From: Pseudomonadota bacterium
Lineage (GTDB): Bacteria; Pseudomonadota; Alphaproteobacteria; Rhizobiales; Afifellaceae
DNA length: 8,385 bases
Assembly: GCA_023417735.1 (NCBI GenBank)
Contig: JAEZEK010000095.1
Coordinates: forward strand, 1 to 8,385
Direction: 5' to 3'
Shown: one piece after another, positions 4,398-8,385 of the stretch
Layout of the letters: every line of letters starts with the position of its first letter
Position numbering within the stretch: the stretch's first letter is position 1
Made by a program: the position numbers and the translations under genes
Notes under the pieces: model-generated
Told to the model about the DNA's origin: nothing
The model's database searches: none
What the model saw: only the letters and a program-made list of their open reading frames with translations

Positions 4398-6388
4398 GCC
4401 GGGACCGCCTCCCCGGCCCGCTTCTGCGCGCGTTTGGGCGCGCCGATCCTCAACCGCCGGTCGGTCAGCGAGACGATGCCGCCGATCGACATGAGCACGG
4501 CGCCGAGCCAGATCAGCGTGACGAACGGCTTGTGATAGGCCCGCAGCACCAGCCCGCGTTCCGAGCGGTCGCCGAGCGACACGTAGAGCTGCGAGAACCC
4601 GCTCGTCCGGATCGCCGCCTCCGTCGTCGGCATCTGGCGGGCGGTGTACATCCGCTTGGACGGCGCGACCGTGTAGAGCGCATCCCCGCCCTTGTCGACA
4701 CGGAAGCGCGACACCTCCTCGCGATAGTTCGGCCCGGTGACGGGAGCCGTCCCCTCGTAGGTCAGGCCGTAGCCGGCGAGCTCCACCCGGTCGCCCGGCC
4801 TCACCTCGGTGATGAGCTCGGTCTGGAAAGCCGTCACGGCGACGATGCCGATGACCGTCGCACCCATGCCGGCGTGGGCGAAGGCCGTCCCGAAGGCGGA
4901 GCGCGGCAGCCCTGCGAGCCGCGACAGGCTCACCGAGAGCCCGGTGCGGCCGAGCTTCGCGCGCTCGGCGAGATCGACGAAGCTGCCGACCATCAGCCAG
5001 ATGCCGAGCCCGATGCCGAGCGCCGCCAGGACCGAATCTGCGCCGGACAGGATCAGGACCGCAACGACGGCAACGACGGACGCCGCCATGGCCACCCCGA
5101 GCCGCTGTGCCGCGCCGGCGAGGTCGCCGCGCTTCCACGCGAGCAGCGGACCGAACGGCATGGCGATGAGGAGCGGGACCATCAGCGGTCCGAAGGTGAG
5201 GTCGAAGAACGGCGCACCGACCGAGATCTTCTTGCCGGTCAGGCCTTCCAGCGCCAGCGGGTAGAGCGTGCCGATGAACACCGCCGCCGTCGCCGCCACC
5301 AGGAACAGGTTGTTGAAGACGAGCGCGCCCTCGCGGCTGATCGGCGCGAACAGCCCGCCCTGCTTGAGGCCGGGTGCCCGCCAGGCGAAGAGCGCGAGCG
5401 CACCGCCGATGAACACGATCAGGATGGCGAGAATGAAGACGCCGCGGCTCGGATCGGTGGCGAAGGCATGCACCGAGGTGAGCACGCCGGAGCGCACCAG
5501 GAACGTCCCGATCAGCGACAGCGAGAAGGTGAGGATCGCGAGCAGGATGGTCCAGATCTTCAGCGCCCCCCGCTTCTCCATCACCAGAGCGGAATGAAGG
5601 AGCGCCGTGCCGGAGAGCCAGGGCATGAAGGACGCGTTCTCGACCGGGTCCCAGAACCAGTACCCGCCCCAGCCGAGCTCGTAATAGGCCCAGTAGGATC
5701 CCATCGCGATGCCGAGGGTCAGGAACATCCAGGCGGCGAGCGTCCAAGGCCGCACCCAGCGCGCCCAGGCGGCGTCGACGCGGCCGTCGATGAGCGCGGC
5801 GAGCGCGAAGGAGAAGGCGATCGAGAAGCCGACATAGCCGAGATAGAGCAGCGGCGGATGCACCGCGAGCCCGATGTCCTGCAGAAGCGGATTGAGGTCG
5901 CGCCCCTCAAGCGGCGCGGGGTCGATCCGCGCGAAAGGGTTCGAGGTGAAGAGGATGAAGAGCAGGAAAGCGGTCGCGATCCAGCCCTGGACGGCGAGCA
6001 CCGTCGCCCGCAGCGTGTCCGGCAGGTTCCGTCCGAACCAGGCGACCATCGCGCCGAACAGCGTGAGGATCAGGATCCACAGGAGCATGGACCCCTCGTG
6101 GTTGCCCCAGACGCCGCTCACCTTGTAGACGAGCGGCTTCGCCGAATGGGAGTTCTCCCAGACGTTCTGGACGGAGAAATCCGACCTCAGATAGGCGATC
6201 GTCAGCGCCGCGAAGGCGAGCAGCACGTAGAAGAAAGCTGCGGTCGTCGTCGCCGGAGCGACTGCCATCAGCCGGCTGTCGCCGGTGCGCGCGCCCCACA
6301 GCGGCACCGTCGACTGCACGAGCGACAGCCCGAGCGCGAGCAGCAGGGCATAGTGCCCGATCTCGGCGATGGAGAATGGCCCGCTCAT
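4394..6388 (-). CDS. ccmF: Cytochrome c haem lyase subunit CcmF (CycK)
   Basis: A 664-residue polytopic inner-membrane protein, the core of the system I holocytochrome c synthase. It receives haem from CcmE and catalyses its thioether ligation to the CXXCH motif on the periplasmic side. Seen: many hydrophobic helices; [10 protein letters not shown] at 95-104; [10 protein letters not shown] at 176-185; the haem-handling WWD region [19 protein letters not shown] at 240-258; and the histidines expected as haem ligands, His177, His265, His307 and His505, which appear equivalent to E. coli His173, His261, His303 and His491. A large periplasmic domain (about 530-610) precedes the last helix. The second aromatic of the WGGW-type motif is Tyr243, a mild variation. 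Start ATG overlaps the ccmE stop (ATGA), and GGAGGAGG lies about 10 bases upstream. Full length and apparently functional. Confidence 0.97.
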   Translation of the reverse strand: MSGPFSIAEIGHYALLLALGLSLVQSTVPLWGARTGDSRLMAVAPATTTAAFFYVLLAFAALTIAYLRSDFSVQNVWENSHSAKPLVYKVSGVWGNHEGSMLLWILILTLFGAMVAWFGRNLPDTLRATVLAVQGWIATAFLLFILFTSNPFARIDPAPLEGRDLNPLLQDIGLAVHPPLLYLGYVGFSIAFSFALAALIDGRVDAAWARWVRPWTLAAWMFLTLGIAMGSYWAYYELGWGGYWFWDPVENASFMPWLSGTALLHSALVMEKRGALKIWTILLAILTFSLSLIGTFLVRSGVLTSVHAFATDPSRGVFILAILIVFIGGALALFAWRAPGLKQGGLFAPISREGALVFNNLFLVAATAAVFIGTLYPLALEGLTGKKISVGAPFFDLTFGPLMVPLLIAMPFGPLLAWKRGDLAGAAQRLGVAMAASVVAVVAVLILSGADSVLAALGIGLGIWLMVGSFVDLAERAKLGRTGLSVSLSRLAGLPRSAFGTAFAHAGMGATVIGIVAVTAFQTELITEVRPGDRVELAGYGLTYEGTAPVTGPNYREEVSRFRVDKGGDALYTVAPSKRMYTARQMPTTEAAIRTSGFSQLYVSLGDRSERGLVLRAYHKPFVTLIWLGAVLMSIGGIVSLTDRRLRIGAPKRAQKRAGEAVPA

Positions 6389-6831
6389 TGCGCCGTTTCC
6401 TCCTCCATCCAGTGCCCCTGCGCCTTCAGCGCGTCCGCCACCTCGCGCGGCATGTAGGCTTCGTCGTGCTTGGCGAGGACGCTGTCGGCCGCAAAGCCGC
6501 CGTCCGCGCCGACCTGCCCCTCCGCCACCACGCCCTGCCCCTCGCGGAAGAGATCGGGCAGGATGCCGGTATAGGTCACCTTGATGGCGTTCGCCGTATC
6601 GGTCACGTCGAAGCTGACGTTGCCGTTCTCGCCGCGCGCGACGGAGCCCTCCGCGACGAGCCCGCCGAGCCGGATGCGCGTGCCGGCCTCGATGCCCTTC
6701 TGCGAGATGTCGGTCGGCGTATAGAAGAAGACGATCTGGTCGCTCATCGCGAAAAGGACGAGCCCGACCGCGAAGGCGAGCACGCCGCCCGCTCCGCCGA
6801 TCACCACAAGCCGTCTCTGCTTCCGTGTCAT
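6385..6831 (-). CDS. ccmE: Haem chaperone CcmE (CycJ)
   Basis: A 148-residue periplasmic haem chaperone anchored by one N-terminal helix (about 8-29). The OB-fold domain contains FFYTPTDI, the GGLVAEGSV strand and a [19 protein letters not shown] segment typical of the family. The covalent haem-binding His122 lies in [10 protein letters not shown], with Tyr126 as the expected axial ligand. Known role: it takes haem from the CcmABCD transporter complex and passes it to CcmF. The ATG overlaps the ccmI stop (ATGA), and GAGGAG lies about 11 bases before the start. Size and motif fit the canonical histidine type, not the rarer CXXXY variant. All hallmark residues are intact. Confidence 0.97.
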   Translation of the reverse strand: MTRKQRRLVVIGGAGGVLAFAVGLVLFAMSDQIVFFYTPTDISQKGIEAGTRIRLGGLVAEGSVARGENGNVSFDVTDTANAIKVTYTGILPDLFREGQGVVAEGQVGADGGFAADSVLAKHDEAYMPREVADALKAQGHWMEEETAQ

Positions 6832-7979
6832 GGGTTCGCCGTCTCCTCGATCTGCAGCCCGAGCTGCCGTGCCGCGGACACGATACGCTGCCGCGCGTCG
6901 CCGTCTGGGGCCGACGCCAGCGCGGTCTGCGCCGCGCCCGACGCCTCGTCCTGCCTGCCGAGCACCGCATACGCCTTGATCAAACGCAACCAGCCTTCCG
7001 TGTCGGACGGATCGGCGGCGAGCCGCTCGGCGAGACGTGCGACCATGCCCTCGATCATGGCGTCGCGCTCCTCGCCGCTCATGTCCGCCGCCGCCGCCAC
7101 CTGCTCGCGGGTCGGGCCCGCTTCGGCCGCCGGCGCCTGCTGTTCGGGCGCGGGCCGTCCCGAGACGCGCGCGATCGCCTGCTCGATTGCCGGCCGCCAC
7201 GGCGCGTCGGGCGGGGATTCGGCGAGCAGCGCCCTCAGCTCCGCCGCCGCCTTTTCGCCCTCCCCGGCCTGCTCGTAGGCGAGCGCCAGGAAGAAGCGGG
7301 GCTTCGGCGCCGTGGCGTCCGCCGCCTTGGCGGTTTCGAAGGCCTGCCGCGCTTCGGCGGTCACGATACCGCCCTCGGCGAGATAGATCGCTTCCCCGAG
7401 CCCGGCCTGCCGGTCCGAAGAGGAGCCGAGGAGCCGGATCACGTTCCGGTAGGCCGTCGCGGCATCCTCGGGCCGGCCGAGCCGGATGTAGATGGGCGCC
7501 AGCACCTGCCAGCCCTGGCCGTCCTCGGGGTTTCGGCCGAGGTGCTCCTCGACGCGGGCAACGAGCGTCTCGATGTCACTGCCCTGCGGCGCCTGCATGC
7601 GCTGGGCGAGCGGCTGGCCGGGAAGATCGGGGGCCCCGTTCGTGAGGTAGAGGCCGCCGGCGAGCACGGGTACGCCGATCAGCCCGATCACGGCGACCGC
7701 CCGTCTTTGCCAGGCGCGGGCGCCCGCCTTGGCGGCCATCGGCGCCGTGCTCTCCGCCTCGATCAGCCGCCGCGCGATCTCCGTTCGCGCCGCCGCCGCC
7801 TCTTCGGCGCCGATCAGCCCGGCATCGCGTTCGCGCTCGAGTTCCTCCAGCTGGTCGCGATAGACGAGGCTGTCATGCCCGCGATCCGCGGCGGTCTCGC
7901 GCGGCGCACGCCCGAGCGGGAGGAGCACCGCCAGGACGGCGGCGCCGGTCAGAACGGCTAACAGGACCCACAACAACAC
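6828..7979 (-). CDS. ccmI: Cytochrome c maturation TPR protein CcmI (CycH)
   Basis: A 383-residue inner-membrane protein that binds apocytochrome c and presents it to CcmH/CcmF. It has two transmembrane helices (about 2-22 and 93-113) bounding a cytoplasmic loop with the family's [18 protein letters not shown] region (40-57). A large periplasmic part follows with TPR-like helices: a block at about 137-250 (including [18 protein letters not shown] at 156-173) and a last unit near 325-358 ([20 protein letters not shown]), separated by a Pro/Ala/Glu linker (about 274-293). It is the first gene of the operon. The start is a GTG at 7979; AGAGGA lies 12 bases upstream, rather far, so TTG codons at 7976 or 7973 are conceivable but less likely. 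No frameshift or truncation seen. Confidence 0.94.
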   Translation of the reverse strand: MLLWVLLAVLTGAAVLAVLLPLGRAPRETAADRGHDSLVYRDQLEELERERDAGLIGAEEAAAARTEIARRLIEAESTAPMAAKAGARAWQRRAVAVIGLIGVPVLAGGLYLTNGAPDLPGQPLAQRMQAPQGSDIETLVARVEEHLGRNPEDGQGWQVLAPIYIRLGRPEDAATAYRNVIRLLGSSSDRQAGLGEAIYLAEGGIVTAEARQAFETAKAADATAPKPRFFLALAYEQAGEGEKAAAELRALLAESPPDAPWRPAIEQAIARVSGRPAPEQQAPAAEAGPTREQVAAAADMSGEERDAMIEGMVARLAERLAADPSDTEGWLRLIKAYAVLGRQDEASGAAQTALASAPDGDARQRIVSAARQLGLQIEETANP

Positions 7980-8008
7980 GGCGGCACGCCATCCTCTGGT
8001 TGCCGCCG

Positions 8009-8037
8009 CATGTAATCGGTCGTGAACCGGGCCACAA
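8009..8037 (-). promoter_or_regulatory. Tentative promoter of the ccmIEFH operon
   Basis: On the minus strand TTGTGG (8037-8032) and TACATG (8014-8009) are separated by 17 bases, about 30 bases before the ccmI start. Spacing is right for a housekeeping promoter but both boxes are weak matches. The gap 7980-8086 is the only non-coding space before ccmI, so a promoter is expected here unless the operon reads through from the upstream gene. Confidence 0.25.
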
Positions 8038-8086
8038 TGCGACCGAGCGCCCGCCGCGCCCGGTGACGTTCAGCCCGAGTTCTCGG

Positions 8087-8385
8087 CTAGCTGACGATCC
8101 GCCAGGTCCCGTCCGGCTGGCGGCAGGCGGTCCCGCGGGCCACGCGCGGCTGGCCGTCGATGTAGACGCTGTGCGTGTAGTCGCGGCAGTCGAGGGCGTT
8201 CACGGTGTAGCCCGGCCCGACCACCACTTCGCCATAGGTGCCGGTCTGATCGTTCCGCCAGTTCTCGGGCCGCCCGGCGCGGCCGTATTCGAGCGCCCGG
8301 TACTCCGCATCCATCGCATACTGATGGTCGCGCTCGTCGAGCGATCTGCCGATGGAGGCGCCGATCAGGCCGCCAGCCGCCGCAC
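8087..8385 (-). CDS. Glycine-zipper surface protein (RT0821/Lpp0805-like), C-terminal part
   Basis: About 99 residues, open through the right edge of the window, so the N-terminus is missing. Reading from that edge, the frame begins AAAGGLIGASIGRSLDERDH, the end of a glycine-zipper segment of the type that inserts in membranes. It continues with a conserved domain containing YRALEYGRAGRPENWRN, a GYTVNALDCRDYTHSVYIDG stretch with one cysteine, a second cysteine in RGTACRQPDGTWRIVS, and a TAG stop. This order matches the alphaproteobacterial RT0821/Lpp0805 surface-protein family, related to the 17-kDa surface antigens, which are normally exported lipoproteins; the lipobox would lie outside the window. 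An internal ATG at 8314 is not the start, since the conserved frame runs on upstream. It lies on the same strand as ccmI, 107 bases before it. Family call is good; function is unknown. Confidence 0.85.
   Translation of the reverse strand, partial: AAAGGLIGASIGRSLDERDHQYAMDAEYRALEYGRAGRPENWRNDQTGTYGEVVVGPGYTVNALDCRDYTHSVYIDGQPRVARGTACRQPDGTWRIVS

Noticed and set aside
4398..5747. Extension of the ccmH frame far upstream of its GTG
   Set aside because: The frame stays open through ccmF by base composition only. The CcmH signal/anchor begins at the GTG at 4397, and the upstream residues are shadow sequence of ccmF.
4370..6457. Very long plus-strand open frame (about 695 codons) opposite ccmF
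   Set aside because: Its product is Arg/Glu/His-rich without any domain, while the minus strand encodes an unmistakable full-length CcmF. Long antisense frames are common opposite GC-rich genes.
6825..7961. Plus-strand open frame opposite ccmI
   Set aside because: Arg/Gly-rich translation with no family features; ccmI on the other strand is clear from its TPR and membrane segments.

Overview
The window is GC-rich (by eye well above 60% in the genes), densely packed DNA from an alphaproteobacterium, most likely of the order Rhizobiales (Hyphomicrobiales). This rests on codon use, an alphaproteobacterial-type ccmI-ccmE-ccmF-ccmH (cycHJKL) cytochrome c maturation operon, two matches to the EcfG/RpoE2 general-stress promoter (GGAAC-N18-TT), and a RT0821/Lpp0805-type glycine-zipper surface protein. 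The genus cannot be named from this sequence. No tRNA, rRNA, CRISPR array, insertion sequence or phage gene was seen, and no gene-free stretch exceeds about 200 bases.

Left part, plus strand (1-2142). The window opens inside the C-terminal domain of a class I adenylate-forming enzyme (acyl/aryl-CoA synthetase type). Its stop codon overlaps the GTG start of a NadE-like ATP-pyrophosphatase, so the two are probably translationally coupled parts of one operon that begins outside the window. The NadE-like protein has the P-loop and synthetase motifs but carries an atypical middle segment and an altered C-terminal motif. That and its neighbour leave open whether it makes NAD or an amide in a small-molecule pathway. 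A 197-base gap rich in inverted repeats follows, then a small DUF421/YetF-type membrane protein preceded by a stress-type promoter match.

Centre, plus strand (2143-3935). A secreted or periplasmic protein of 491 residues has a signal peptide, a short two-cysteine domain, fifteen repeats of about 9 residues (consensus Q-x-x-P-[QE]-[IV]-x-V-x), a Gln/Ala low-complexity stretch and a C-terminal PRC-barrel. It has the clearest stress-promoter match in the window and a good intrinsic terminator. The DUF421 gene and this gene look like neighbouring single-gene members of the general stress regulon.

Right part, minus strand (3936-8385). ccmI, ccmE, ccmF and ccmH lie head to tail, each junction a 4-base ATGA or GTGA overlap. 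They encode the haem chaperone (CcmE), the haem lyase core (CcmF), and the apocytochrome chaperone and thiol-reduction components (CcmI, CcmH) that attach haem to c-type cytochromes in the periplasm. The other Ccm genes (ccmABCDG) are not in the window. Upstream of ccmI, on the same strand, is the C-terminal part of a glycine-zipper surface-antigen-like protein that runs off the right edge.

The most interesting items are the ligase/NadE-like pair, the two stress-promoter matches with adjacent inverted repeats, and the nonapeptide-repeat PRC-barrel protein.
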